From positions 1-44,902 of the forward strand of contig CAYVSP010000003.1 in the NCBI GenBank assembly GCA_964453655.1: a DNA stretch of 44,902 nt, given 5' to 3'. The notes below the pieces were generated by a model. The model saw nothing but the letters and a program-made list of their open reading frames with translations, searched no databases and had not been told where the DNA came from. How positions within the stretch are numbered: position 1 is the first letter of the stretch; the number at the start of each line of letters is the position of its first letter. The position numbers and the translations under genes are program-made. This document shows positions 25,140 to 31,743 of the stretch, one piece after another. Origin of the DNA: CAYVSP01 sp964453655 (GTDB taxonomy: Bacteria; Patescibacteriota; Saccharimonadia; Saccharimonadales; CAYVSP01).

Positions 25140-25143
25140 ATGA
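24967..25143 (+). other. 58-codon ORF overlapping the structured RNA
   Basis: ATG 24967 to TGA 25141-25143, ending in an ATGA overlap with murD. The product starts MAKTSHLGVVQGS and ends ALRGFA. It occupies exactly the structured RNA, has no clear Shine-Dalgarno, and copy 2 of the RNA does not preserve a frame. I regard coding as possible but less likely than an RNA function. Confidence 0.25.
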
Positions 25144-26453
25144 AGATTGCGATTCTTGGTTATGGTGATCAAGGCCGAGCTGCCTATGAATATTGGAACA
25201 AACCGGAAAACGAAATTGTTGTTTGTGACGCCAATGAAAAACTCGAGCTCCCAGCCGGCGTACAGTCCCACCTAGGTCCTAATCATTTAACAAATCTAGA
25301 TGAATTTGACCTGCTTATCCGCACTCCTATTTTGCACCCGCGAGATATCGTTGCAGCCAATCCTGACTCTCCTAACATCTTAGATAAAGTAACAACGGTG
25401 ACTAATGAATTCATGAGGGTATGCCCTACCAAAAACATTATTGGTGTAACAGGCACAAAAGGTAAAGGAACCACTAGCACCTTAATAGCCAAGATGCTTG
25501 AGGCCGTAGGCAAAACAGTTCATCTTGGTGGTAACATTGGCACACCGCCGCTGGATATGCTCAAGGCCGGTATCAAGGTTGACGACTGGGTCGTACTGGA
25601 GCTTGCCAATTTCCAGCTGATTGACTTAAAACAATCACCGGCTTTTGCGGTTTGTTTGATGGTAGTACCTGAACATATGGATTGGCACGGCGATATGAAT
25701 GATTACATTGCTGCTAAACAGCAGTTGTTTGCTCATCAAACTGAACTGGATACAGCAATCTACTATGGTTTAAATGCTACATCTCAACATATTGCAGGTA
25801 TTAGTCCTGGCAATAAGATTCCCTACATGAAGCACCCAGGAGCCGATATAATTGAAAACGCAGTTGTAGTAGACGGCCAAACCATTTGCAAAGTCGAGGA
25901 ACTTAAACTGCTCGGCAAACACAACTGGCAAAATATCTGCGCAGCGGTTACGGCTGTCTGGCAAATCGACAAGAACGTTAATGCAATTCGTTCAGTATTA
26001 ACCAGTTTCAGCGGCTTACCCCACCGTCTTGAACTGTTACGCGAGGTTGGTGGAGTTGCTTATTACAATGACTCTTTTGCTAGTACACCCGACGCTACTA
26101 TGGCGGCGACTGAAGCTATAACCCAGCCAAAAGTGGTAATTGTTGGCGGCTTTGAACGTGGCTTGGACCTAACGGAAATGGCCAACGCTTTTGTGAATAA
26201 CCAAAGCTCTATCCAAGAGGTATTGTGCATCGGCGCAACTGGACCACGCGCCGCCGAAGCCCTAAAAAAAGCTGGATTTAGTAAATATGAAATCCTTAAG
26301 GACAAATCAATGGATACAATTGTCCAAAAAGCCCATACCTTGGCTAAACCTGGCGACGCCGTGATTTTATCACCAGGCTTTGCTAGCTTTGATATGTTCA
26401 AAAACTTTGTGGAGCGTGGCATAAAATTTAAAGAAGCAGTTGAAGCATTATGA
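25140..26453 (+). CDS. murD: UDP-N-acetylmuramoyl-L-alanine-glutamate ligase (MurD, probably L-Glu-using MurD2 type)
   Basis: 437 residues. Mur-ligase ATP loop GVTGTKGKGTTSTLIAKML at about 100-118, central-domain VVPEHMDWHGDM, GKHNWQNICAAV, and C-terminal YYNDSFASTPDAT with IVGGFERGLDL. It adds glutamate to UDP-MurNAc-L-Ala in the cytosol. The next gene is MurL, which in Xanthomonas works with a MurD2 that adds L-Glu instead of D-Glu; I infer the same here. The ATG abuts structured RNA copy 1, and the stop overlaps murL by 4 bases. Confidence 0.93.
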   Translation: MKIAILGYGDQGRAAYEYWNKPENEIVVCDANEKLELPAGVQSHLGPNHLTNLDEFDLLIRTPILHPRDIVAANPDSPNILDKVTTVTNEFMRVCPTKNIIGVTGTKGKGTTSTLIAKMLEAVGKTVHLGGNIGTPPLDMLKAGIKVDDWVVLELANFQLIDLKQSPAFAVCLMVVPEHMDWHGDMNDYIAAKQQLFAHQTELDTAIYYGLNATSQHIAGISPGNKIPYMKHPGADIIENAVVVDGQTICKVEELKLLGKHNWQNICAAVTAVWQIDKNVNAIRSVLTSFSGLPHRLELLREVGGVAYYNDSFASTPDATMAATEAITQPKVVIVGGFERGLDLTEMANAFVNNQSSIQEVLCIGATGPRAAEALKKAGFSKYEILKDKSMDTIVQKAHTLAKPGDAVILSPGFASFDMFKNFVERGIKFKEAVEAL

Positions 26454-27742
26454 GTAAATATACTTCTTTCATTTTTGAGAATTATGAATTTGACGCTGGC
26501 ACTAAAACGCTGCAACTCCACTACAGCATGGGCGGGATAGTCAATTTTACAGAGACTTACAAGTTCGATTTTGATTTTGTTAACTATAGCCAGGAGGCGC
26601 TTGATATAGCTTTGCAAAGCTTATTTATCGTGGCTGGAGTCTCATATTACAAGGCTTATTTACCAGCTAATATTGATATCCACCTGCCGCTAAAACTTGA
26701 CCAAGCAAGTATGAACTTCTTTGCAAAAACTTACCAAAAGGGTTTAGGGGAATTCTTTTATGCTAACAACCTAAACCCCGACACACCCATTAAATTTCCA
26801 ACAAACAACGCTGTCCCAATACCAATAGAAACTATTAAAAATAAAGGTCTCCTCGTAGGTATCGGTGGCGGTAAAGATTCCTTATTAAGTGTTGAGCTTT
26901 TACGAAATCAGTCCAAAGTGGCAACCTGGAGTGTCGGCCATAAAGCACAGCTCACGCCGCTTATACAAACAATTGGATTACCTCACTATTGGGTAGAACG
27001 AAGAATCGATCCTCAGCTTTTAGAATTAAAAAAAGACCCTGAAGCATACAACGGCCACATTCCTATTTCTGCAATTTTTGCTTGCGTTGGTTCCATAGTA
27101 GCCCTACTAAATGGGTACCAAGATGTAGTGGTCTCGAATGAAAGCTCAGCAAGTGAGCCCAACCTAACTTACGAAGGCGTGCCGATTAATCATCAATACT
27201 CAAAATCTCTAGAGTTTGAACAAGACTTTCAGCATTTTCTAAGTTGTTATTTTGGAGAGGGCCTGCGCTATTATTCATTTCTACGCCCCTTGAGTGAATT
27301 ACATATTGCTAAACTTTTTGCACGATTGGGTTTTGAGAAATATAAAGATACTTTTAGCTCCTGTAACCGAGCATTTACACAAGATAGTAACCATATGTTC
27401 TGGTGCGGGGAATGCCCAAAGTGTGCTTTCACCTTTTTAGCGCTCACCCCTTTTGTAGATCGAGATAAACTTGAGAGACTGTTTTGGGGTAAGAACCTAT
27501 TACTAGATCAACAATTAGACCAAACCTACCGTCACTTGCTTGGTATAGAAGGTGACAAGCCGCTGGAATGCGTAGGTGAAATTAAAGAATCACGCACAGC
27601 GATGCGCCTAGCACAGAAAATATATCCAGAATTGTCAAAGTATAAATTTGAGATACCATCAGATTATGATTATCTGGCGCTCGGTCTGCATAGTATGCCA
27701 AACGAGTTAGCTACAATTCTTAGAAATAGTGTCCAAAATTAA
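26450..27742 (+). CDS. murL: MurL-like UDP-MurNAc-L-Ala-L-Glu epimerase
   Basis: 430 residues. A PP-loop-like motif GIGGGKDSLLSVEL (GGGKDS at 139-144), followed by SNESSASEPN and the Cys-rich WCGECPKC at 318-325, matches my knowledge of the MurL family. MurL uses ATP to invert the terminal L-Glu to D-Glu on the nucleotide precursor, replacing glutamate racemase. The 4-base ATGA overlap with murD supports the pairing. Its 3' end overlaps folD convergently by 4 bases. Confidence 0.85.
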   Translation: MSKYTSFIFENYEFDAGTKTLQLHYSMGGIVNFTETYKFDFDFVNYSQEALDIALQSLFIVAGVSYYKAYLPANIDIHLPLKLDQASMNFFAKTYQKGLGEFFYANNLNPDTPIKFPTNNAVPIPIETIKNKGLLVGIGGGKDSLLSVELLRNQSKVATWSVGHKAQLTPLIQTIGLPHYWVERRIDPQLLELKKDPEAYNGHIPISAIFACVGSIVALLNGYQDVVVSNESSASEPNLTYEGVPINHQYSKSLEFEQDFQHFLSCYFGEGLRYYSFLRPLSELHIAKLFARLGFEKYKDTFSSCNRAFTQDSNHMFWCGECPKCAFTFLALTPFVDRDKLERLFWGKNLLLDQQLDQTYRHLLGIEGDKPLECVGEIKESRTAMRLAQKIYPELSKYKFEIPSDYDYLALGLHSMPNELATILRNSVQN

Positions 27743-28566
27743 TATTGCGAATCTTTATTATTTTCTACTGTTCTACGAGCAGCACGGATAACATTATCAA
27801 ATAAAGCGCAGACAGTTAGGGGGCCAACACCTCCTTTAGTTGGTGTAATAGTTAGGTCGTCGCGCTCATATACTTCAGGTGCCAGATCGCCAACTGTTTT
27901 GCCTGATTCGCTAGCCACACCAGCATCTACCACTACAGCCCGTTGCTTGATCATATCCGGATAAAGTATGGCCGGGCTACCGGTTGCGGTGATGATAACA
28001 TCAGCTTGTATCGTGTGTTTAGCTAAGTCCGGTACTCCTCGCTCTACTACTTCTACATCAATACCAGATGCTGTAAGCATTTTTTCCAGAGGAGCACCTA
28101 CTAATTTACCCTTACCAAGAAGCAAGACGTGTTTGCCGGGTAAATCAACGTTGTAGCCAGATAATAACCACATAATGGCCATGGGGGTGGCGGGATCAAA
28201 CTTAGCTTCTTTACCAAGTGCATCAACATCTTTTTCTGGAGCTACCATATTAACAATTTCGTCGGTTTGTGCTGTATCGGTCAAAGGCAGCTGAACGATA
28301 ATGCCATGTACTCTCTCATCATAATTAAGTTTTTGCAAAAGATTTGCAATTTCCTCTTGGGAAACAAATTGGATATCGACGTCTACCAAAATATCTGCGC
28401 CATATTGTTTTTTAAGCTTAACGTAGGTGTTTATGACTGGGTCGTCTTTGCATTGGACAATAGCAAGCTTGGGTTTAATGTTTTGAGCTTGGCGTAGACC
28501 ACGAACTGTTTTGGCCTGGCGCTCCTTGATAAAACCGGCTAATTCTTTACCGTTCAGTAATTTCAT
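27739..28566 (-). CDS. folD: Bifunctional methylenetetrahydrofolate dehydrogenase/cyclohydrolase
   Basis: 275 residues. Interconverts 5,10-methylene- and 10-formyl-tetrahydrofolate. Visible: YVKLKKQYGADI with the catalytic Lys region, GIIVQLPL, PEKDVDALG, the NADP loop LLGKGKLVGAPLEKML, ADVIITATGSP and TPTKGGVGPLTVCALFDN. TACAAT lies 8 nt upstream of the ATG. DHFR and folC about 5 kb away make a folate set. Confidence 0.96.
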   Translation of the reverse strand: MKLLNGKELAGFIKERQAKTVRGLRQAQNIKPKLAIVQCKDDPVINTYVKLKKQYGADILVDVDIQFVSQEEIANLLQKLNYDERVHGIIVQLPLTDTAQTDEIVNMVAPEKDVDALGKEAKFDPATPMAIMWLLSGYNVDLPGKHVLLLGKGKLVGAPLEKMLTASGIDVEVVERGVPDLAKHTIQADVIITATGSPAILYPDMIKQRAVVVDAGVASESGKTVGDLAPEVYERDDLTITPTKGGVGPLTVCALFDNVIRAARRTVENNKDSQY

Positions 28567-28588
28567 ACCGTGCTATTGTAACGCAATA

Positions 28589-28617
28589 TTGCAAAAACAG
28601 GGGTAATTTGCTAAAGT
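28589..28617 (+). promoter_or_regulatory. Promoter for structured RNA copy 2 and tRNA-Lys
   Basis: TTGCAA (28589-28594), 17 bases, TAAAGT (28612-28617). Transcription would begin near 28624, about 20 nt before the RNA's closing stem. Confidence 0.65.
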
Positions 28618-28643
28618 CTCTCATGCATCAAGCAGCATAAGTC

Positions 28644-28816
28644 CTTGTGACACACGCACATTGATGTCGAACAAGGCGCGAGGGAAACGCGCAGCGAATC
28701 GTATACTAATACGGTGAGCGAGCATTGGAGCTCAGCAACAAAGTTCGGCGCAATGAACTTCAGCGGTGTCATGAGTAACGCTCATGAGCAGGCTGAAGTG
28801 GTGCGTGTGTCACAAG
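28644..28816 (+). ncRNA. Structured RNA, copy 2, abutting tRNA-Lys
   Basis: 173 nt closed by a perfect 16-bp stem: CTTGTGACACACGCAC (28644-28659) with its exact complement at 28801-28816. Inside: CATTG/CAATG plus GTCGAAC/GTTCGGC, GCGCG-AGGGAAA-CGCGC, CGTAT-ACTA-ATACG, and ACTTCAGC/GCTGAAGT enclosing CATGAG/CTCATG. The layout and several motifs match copy 1 at 24967. Its last base is the first base of tRNA-Lys, so RNase P would cleave it away from the tRNA. Family unknown to me. Confidence 0.75.
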
Positions 28817-28892
28817 GGCCAGTAGCTCAGCTGGTTAGAGCACCTGCCTCTTAAGCAGGGTGTCCGGGGTTCGAGTCCCCGCTGGCCCTCCA
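28816..28892 (+). tRNA. tRNA-Lys (anticodon CUU)
   Basis: Acceptor GGGCCAG/CTGGCCC, anticodon arm CCTGC-CTCTTAA-GCAGG, T-arm CGGGG-TTCGAGT-CCCCG, encoded CCA. The discriminator appears to be U. Its 3' end TGGCCCTCCA is the repeat that recurs through the downstream cassette array. Confidence 0.96.
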
Positions 28893-28917
28893 AACTTGTT
28901 ATTCTGCACATTTATTC

Positions 28918-28923
28918 TATAAT
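28918..28923 (+). promoter_or_regulatory. -10 box of first cassette gene
   Basis: TATAAT with TTGTTA 16 bases upstream, just after the tRNA 3' end. It lies 8 nt before ATG 28932, implying a leaderless or nearly leaderless mRNA. Confidence 0.5.
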
Positions 28924-28931
28924 TTATGATT

Positions 28932-29477
28932 ATGGCCTCTCTTGCTACAAACACAGCCCTTGAATTACCTCCAGCAGGTGCACTTTGGGTTAGTCCCGAT
29001 TTCATGGACTTAGAGCTTGTAGATCAAGCCAATCGAGTCACTGACCCACAAACCTATCTTCACATGAGAGGATTTGTGTGGATGCAAAAAAGTCCAGAAG
29101 AGGTTACAGCAATAATTGAAAATGGAGATACTCCAGAACCTCTATGTGAAATGGCACAAAAAGTAGCAGATGCACTTCCTTTTGTATGGAGTAGTCTAAG
29201 TTTTTACATACGTCATATTGGAACTAAAGAGCACACATCTAGCGTAAGTATTCACAGCGACAATGATAAAAGCATGCGTGTTTTAATTGAAGGTGGCAGT
29301 GCTAAATGGGTGTTTGACCAAGAAGAGTGGACACAACAATATCCAAATGGCTTATTACTAAGAAAAGGAACGGCGGCTGTCTTAAACAACTTGTGTGATC
29401 GATCGAGTCAACTACGCCACGGTGTAACAACAGAATTAGATACCAGAACAAGCTATTTGTTTAACTTCTATAAATAG
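28932..29477 (+). CDS. Hypothetical cassette protein, possibly double-stranded beta-helix (2OG-oxygenase-like) fold
   Basis: 181 residues from ATG 28932 (an in-frame ATG at 28926 is only 2 nt from the -10 box). Not firmly recognised. The second half has SIHSDND, then a beta-rich stretch with LLLRKGTAAVLNN, then LRHGVTTE and DTRTSYLFNFY. That is an H-x-D ... H ... R spacing reminiscent of Fe(II)/2-oxoglutarate oxygenases or small-molecule-binding cupins. This is a pattern impression only. First unit of the array, directly downstream of tRNA-Lys. Confidence 0.75.
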   Translation: MASLATNTALELPPAGALWVSPDFMDLELVDQANRVTDPQTYLHMRGFVWMQKSPEEVTAIIENGDTPEPLCEMAQKVADALPFVWSSLSFYIRHIGTKEHTSSVSIHSDNDKSMRVLIEGGSAKWVFDQEEWTQQYPNGLLLRKGTAAVLNNLCDRSSQLRHGVTTELDTRTSYLFNFYK

Positions 29478-29510
29478 CATCTCCAATTCTGGTAGCACCA
29501 ACCCTCACTA

Positions 29511-29520
29511 TGGCCCTAAT
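29511..29520 (+). repeat. Array repeat 1 (degenerate)
   Basis: TGGCCCTAAT; only TGGCCCT matches the tRNA 3' end. It lies 34 bases after the first cassette stop. The 64-bp unit that follows has no ORF. Confidence 0.5.
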
Positions 29521-29574
29521 TGGCAATATTTAGTTTTGTGTTGCTGTGAATTGAAGTAGTAACTAGATCTACGA

Positions 29575-29584
29575 TGGCCCTCCA
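29575..29584 (+). repeat. Array repeat 2
   Basis: TGGCCCTCCA preceded by AGTAGTAACTAGATCTACGA, and followed by AATACGCTTATGCTT. Confidence 0.75.
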
Positions 29585-29599
29585 ATACGCTTATGCTTA

Positions 29600-29627
29600 A
29601 AAACAGAGGTAAATTGCCTCTGTTTTT
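29600..29627 (+). terminator. Terminator within the GyrI-like cassette leader
   Basis: AAAACAGAGG-TAAATTG-CCTCTGTTTTT. It lies between repeat 2 and the next start codon, so it would stop upstream transcription while the cassette's own -10 (29630) sits just after it. This insulates cassettes from each other. Confidence 0.75.
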
Positions 29628-29629
29628 GT

Positions 29630-29635
29630 TATGAT
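29630..29635 (+). promoter_or_regulatory. -10 box, exactly 6 nt before the ATG
   Basis: TATGAT, then TAATGG, then ATG at 29642: a leaderless-type start for the GyrI-like gene. Confidence 0.5.
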
Positions 29636-29641
29636 TAATGG

Positions 29642-30256
29642 ATGGATAAGGTTGACTACAAAAAGAAGTTAAAAGACTTCTATCAGGCCGAGGTCAATAA
29701 GCCTGTAGTTGTGCAAGTCCCAAAGATGAACTTTATTATGATTGACGGCAAAGGTGACCCAAATACATCTCAAGAATATATTGACGCAATTCAAACACTT
29801 TACCCTGTTGCATACACCATAAAGTTCACTTCTAAAATAAAAAATGCTAAAGATTTTGGAGTTATGCCACTCGAAGGTTTATGGTGGACTGAAAATATGG
29901 CAGATCTCAGCCCAGAAGACAAGAGCAACTGGTTATGGACCGCTATGATTATGCAGCCAGATGTTGTTACTGAAGATTTATATAATCAAGCGGTTCAGCA
30001 AGTTAGAGAAAAGAAAAAACCCAAATCTTTAGAAAAACTACGTTTTACACCATACGAAGAAGGCCGCGCCGCACAAGTAATGTATGTCGGTCCGTATTCT
30101 GACGAAGGACCAACTATTCAAAATCTACACAATTTTATAAAAGAGCAAGGCGGCTCATTAGACGATACCAACAAGCATCATCACGAGATTTATTTAGGTG
30201 ACCCACGCCGTACTGACCCATCAAAGCTAAAAACTATAATTAGGCAGCCGTACTAA
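29642..30256 (+). CDS. GyrI-like small-molecule-binding domain protein (cassette gene)
   Basis: 204 residues of the GyrI-like (SOUL/SHV-fold) group often annotated as effector-binding proteins. Markers: PKMNFIMIDGKGDPN near residue 27, AYTIKFTSKI, PLEGLWWTE, the long MIMQPDVVT stretch, and a C-terminal GPYSDEGPTIQNLHNFI with HHEIYLGDPRRTDPSKLKTI. Such proteins bind small or hydrophobic compounds. It has its own terminator-insulated promoter inside the second sizeable cassette. Confidence 0.85.
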   Translation: MDKVDYKKKLKDFYQAEVNKPVVVQVPKMNFIMIDGKGDPNTSQEYIDAIQTLYPVAYTIKFTSKIKNAKDFGVMPLEGLWWTENMADLSPEDKSNWLWTAMIMQPDVVTEDLYNQAVQQVREKKKPKSLEKLRFTPYEEGRAAQVMYVGPYSDEGPTIQNLHNFIKEQGGSLDDTNKHHHEIYLGDPRRTDPSKLKTIIRQPY

Positions 30257-30298
30257 CTGAGTTCGATGTCCTGATCTTAGTTGTAATTGTGTTCACTG

Positions 30299-30308
30299 TG
30301 GCCCTCCA
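30299..30308 (+). repeat. Array repeat 3
   Basis: TGGCCCTCCA preceded by TTAGTTGTAATTGTGTTCACTG, a relative of the array consensus. It lies 42 bases after the GyrI-like stop. Confidence 0.75.
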
Positions 30309-30334
30309 TTCCCGATAATGCTTTATATGATTGT

Positions 30335-30340
30335 TATAAT
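30335..30340 (+). promoter_or_regulatory. -10 box, exactly 6 nt before the ATG
   Basis: TATAAT, then ATAGTT, then ATG at 30347. Confidence 0.5.
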
Positions 30341-30346
30341 ATAGTT

Positions 30347-30532
30347 ATGAAACAAAATCTTTGGATTGTAGGTTTAGGTCTCGTCATAATCGCAGCATTT
30401 AGGTACGCCTATGCGGGTTCCAGTGAAAAAGCAGCTGCCTGGGCATTAAGTACCGTCATTATGGTGACGGGTGGAATTGTGCTCGGTGCAGCATTTCTTA
30501 GCTATCACACTCTTTCAGGCAATAAAAACTAG
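30347..30532 (+). CDS. Small two-helix membrane protein (cassette gene)
   Basis: 61 residues from ATG 30347; an upstream extension of the frame crosses the array repeat and is not credible. Two hydrophobic segments: NLWIVGLGLVIIAAFRYAYA and ALSTVIMVTGGIVLGAAFL. No family recognised. The stop lies 18 bases before the next repeat. Confidence 0.75.
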   Translation: MKQNLWIVGLGLVIIAAFRYAYAGSSEKAAAWALSTVIMVTGGIVLGAAFLSYHTLSGNKN

Positions 30533-30550
30533 TTGCGATGAGCGTTACCG

Positions 30551-30560
30551 TGGCCCTCCA
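30551..30560 (+). repeat. Array repeat 4
   Basis: TGGCCCTCCA preceded by CTAGTTGCGATGAG and CGTTACCG, the best match to the array consensus, and followed by AATTCAGTTATGCTTGCATT. Confidence 0.8.
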
Positions 30561-30572
30561 ATTCAGTTATGC

Positions 30573-30600
30573 TTGCATTGTTTATTAAATCATCAATAAT
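30573..30600 (+). promoter_or_regulatory. Cassette promoter
   Basis: TTGCAT (30573-30578), 16 bases, AATAAT (30595-30600), then 6 nt to ATG 30607. The -35 lies in the sequence conserved after the repeat. Confidence 0.6.
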
Positions 30601-30606
30601 TAAGTT

Positions 30607-30906
30607 ATGACTTCACCAGGACAAGAAGGACTTTCTCAGGAATGCGTTGATAGAGCCCTAGCGCTTGAACAACTGTTGTTAGGCCAAGGTCTAATTACTG
30701 ATCAGCCGATTTTAGCAGCTCAGATGCAGGATGAACTGGAAGGCCATCTTAATAAACAAATTGTTGAACTGTTGGGAAGACCGCCAATTAGAAGGACTTT
30801 GTATGCGACTCTTGGAGATTTAGTGATATTAGGTAAGGCACAAGACACAAGCGATGGTATGGTATTCCAAATCTCTTATGTTAGTGAAGGTATCACTGAG
30901 GCATAG
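30607..30906 (+). CDS. Hypothetical cassette protein (99 aa)
   Basis: 99 residues, no family recognised. Helical N-terminus (CVDRALALEQLLLGQGL), then LAAQMQDELEGHLNKQIVEL, and a short beta-like end (LVILGKAQDTSDGMVFQIS). The size and helix-then-strand pattern would suit a small winged-helix or adaptor, but that is weak. Leaderless-type start. It ends 34 bases before array repeat 5. Confidence 0.7.
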   Translation: MTSPGQEGLSQECVDRALALEQLLLGQGLITDQPILAAQMQDELEGHLNKQIVELLGRPPIRRTLYATLGDLVILGKAQDTSDGMVFQISYVSEGITEA

Positions 30907-30940
30907 TTACTGACCCATTTAGTTGAGATAAGCATTACGA

Positions 30941-30950
30941 TGGCCCTCCA
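30941..30950 (+). repeat. Array repeat 5
   Basis: TGGCCCTCCA preceded by TTAGTTGAGATAAG and CATTACGA; followed by AATACCGCTTATTCTTGCATT. Confidence 0.8.
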
Positions 30951-30963
30951 ATACCGCTTATTC

Positions 30964-30991
30964 TTGCATTAATAAATAAAGAGTCAATAAT
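30964..30991 (+). promoter_or_regulatory. Cassette promoter
   Basis: TTGCAT (30964-30969), 16 bases, AATAAT (30986-30991), 8 nt before ATG 31000. Same arrangement as the promoter at 30573-30600. Confidence 0.6.
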
Positions 30992-30999
30992 TACTAGCC

Positions 31000-31458
31000 A
31001 TGGTGAGTTTAGAATTTAGCGATGTACCATTAGACGAATCTTTAATCGGGCCATTATTTGCTAATAGGATTGGATTGGAGCCAGTTAGATGGGGTCAAAC
31101 ACCAGATTTCACATATGCCGACTCTGAAGTAGGGGATTATATTGAGCGAGAGATTGCAACACTTAAGATAGCAGCACTACCAATTTTACATCATGAACTA
31201 ACTGCACTTCTAGAGGAACTGCAAAGCGGTACTGAGCCCAAAACAGTTCTGCATGGATTTTTGGAATGGGGTGAATCTAGTGTTCCTAAAGTTGCTGGAT
31301 TTCTCGGTCAGCGTGCTGGTGATGTCCAATTAACAGTCCAGTCTTTAAGTAATCTAGGTGTATTAAAACAAGCCGCCAGGGTAGATGTTTTTGGTGATGC
31401 ACAGTTTATAGTAGATCCAAACGCAGAGATTTTTGCTCCCGCAATTTCGTTGCAATGA
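31000..31458 (+). CDS. Hypothetical cassette protein (152 aa)
   Basis: 152 residues, not recognised. Acidic N-terminus, a helical centre (YIEREIATLKIAALPILHHELTALLEEL as successive helices), then GQRAGDVQLTVQSLSNLGVL and VDVFGDAQFIVDPN, which could be a winged-helix-like C-terminal domain. It ends 9 bases before array repeat 6, so its stop lies in the conserved left part of the repeat. Confidence 0.75.
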   Translation: MVSLEFSDVPLDESLIGPLFANRIGLEPVRWGQTPDFTYADSEVGDYIEREIATLKIAALPILHHELTALLEELQSGTEPKTVLHGFLEWGESSVPKVAGFLGQRAGDVQLTVQSLSNLGVLKQAARVDVFGDAQFIVDPNAEIFAPAISLQ

Positions 31459-31467
31459 GAGCTACCG

Positions 31468-31477
31468 TGGCCCTCCA
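31468..31477 (+). repeat. Array repeat 6
   Basis: TGGCCCTCCA preceded by GTTGCAATGAGAGCTACCG. Confidence 0.8.
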
Positions 31478-31495
31478 CGCAAACCAATATATTGC

Positions 31496-31603
31496 CTAGA
31501 ATTGATAACCATTCAGCACATGTTGGTCCCAGTAAAAAAGAATTGCCAAAATTATAACGATAATAATGATTATTGTTGGCTTAGAAAGTTTAAGTTTACT
31601 CAT
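31496..31603 (-). CDS. Small membrane peptide (35 aa) in the last cassette
   Basis: Minus-strand ATG at 31603, stop TAG 31498-31496. MSKLKLSKPT is followed by an almost pure Ile/Val helix (IIIIIVIILAILFYW) and a short polar tail. It is the only recognisable frame in this 199-bp unit and is opposite to all other cassette genes. A single-pass mini-protein, perhaps toxin-like. Coding status uncertain. Confidence 0.5.
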   Translation of the reverse strand: MSKLKLSKPTIIIIIVIILAILFYWDQHVLNGYQF

Positions 31604-31666
31604 GGTTAAACATTAGCATATGTTATGGTTATGGCTAACGTATCCTAGCTGCGATGAGTGTTACTG

Positions 31667-31676
31667 TGGCCCTCCA
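31667..31676 (+). repeat. Array repeat 7 (last)
   Basis: TGGCCCTCCA preceded by CTAGCTGCGATGAG and TGTTACTG. The array ends here; a strong terminator follows 22 bases later. Confidence 0.8.
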
Positions 31677-31697
31677 TCTGTATTAAGATTCCAAATT

Positions 31698-31725
31698 AAA
31701 ACAGTCCGGATTAATCCGGACTGTT
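31698..31725. terminator. Perfect-palindrome bidirectional terminator
   Basis: AAACAGTCCGGATT directly followed by its complement, with T-rich sequence on both sides. It ends surface protein 3 (minus strand) and closes the cassette array (plus strand). Confidence 0.88.
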
Positions 31726-31743
31726 TCTTTGGAGACTATGTTT

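Larger units (their letters stand above)
28883..31676 (+). mobile_element. Tandem cassette array on the tRNA-Lys 3' end
   Basis: The 10-mer TGGCCCTCCA of the tRNA 3' end recurs at 29575, 30299, 30551, 30941, 31468 and 31667, plus a degenerate copy at 29511. Copies from 29575 on share an upstream stretch resembling TTAGTTGCGATGAG-CGTTACCG, and several share TTATGCTTGCATT-like sequence downstream. Units are about 64-724 bp. Most hold one short ORF whose stop lies just before the next repeat. Unlike classical integron cassettes, each appears to have its own promoter. No integrase is nearby. I interpret it as successive site-specific insertions at one tRNA attachment site. Confidence 0.75.

Noticed and set aside
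28644..28816. Copy 2 structured RNA as a transposon end or MITE
   Set aside because: The inverted arms fit a folded RNA with internal covarying stems matching copy 1. No target-site duplication is evident around it, though a mobile RNA origin is not excluded.
28883..31676. TGGCCCTCCA repeats as degenerate tRNA gene copies
   Set aside because: Only the last 10 bases match the tRNA; there is no anticodon arm or T-arm. The conserved upstream part is unrelated to tRNA-Lys.
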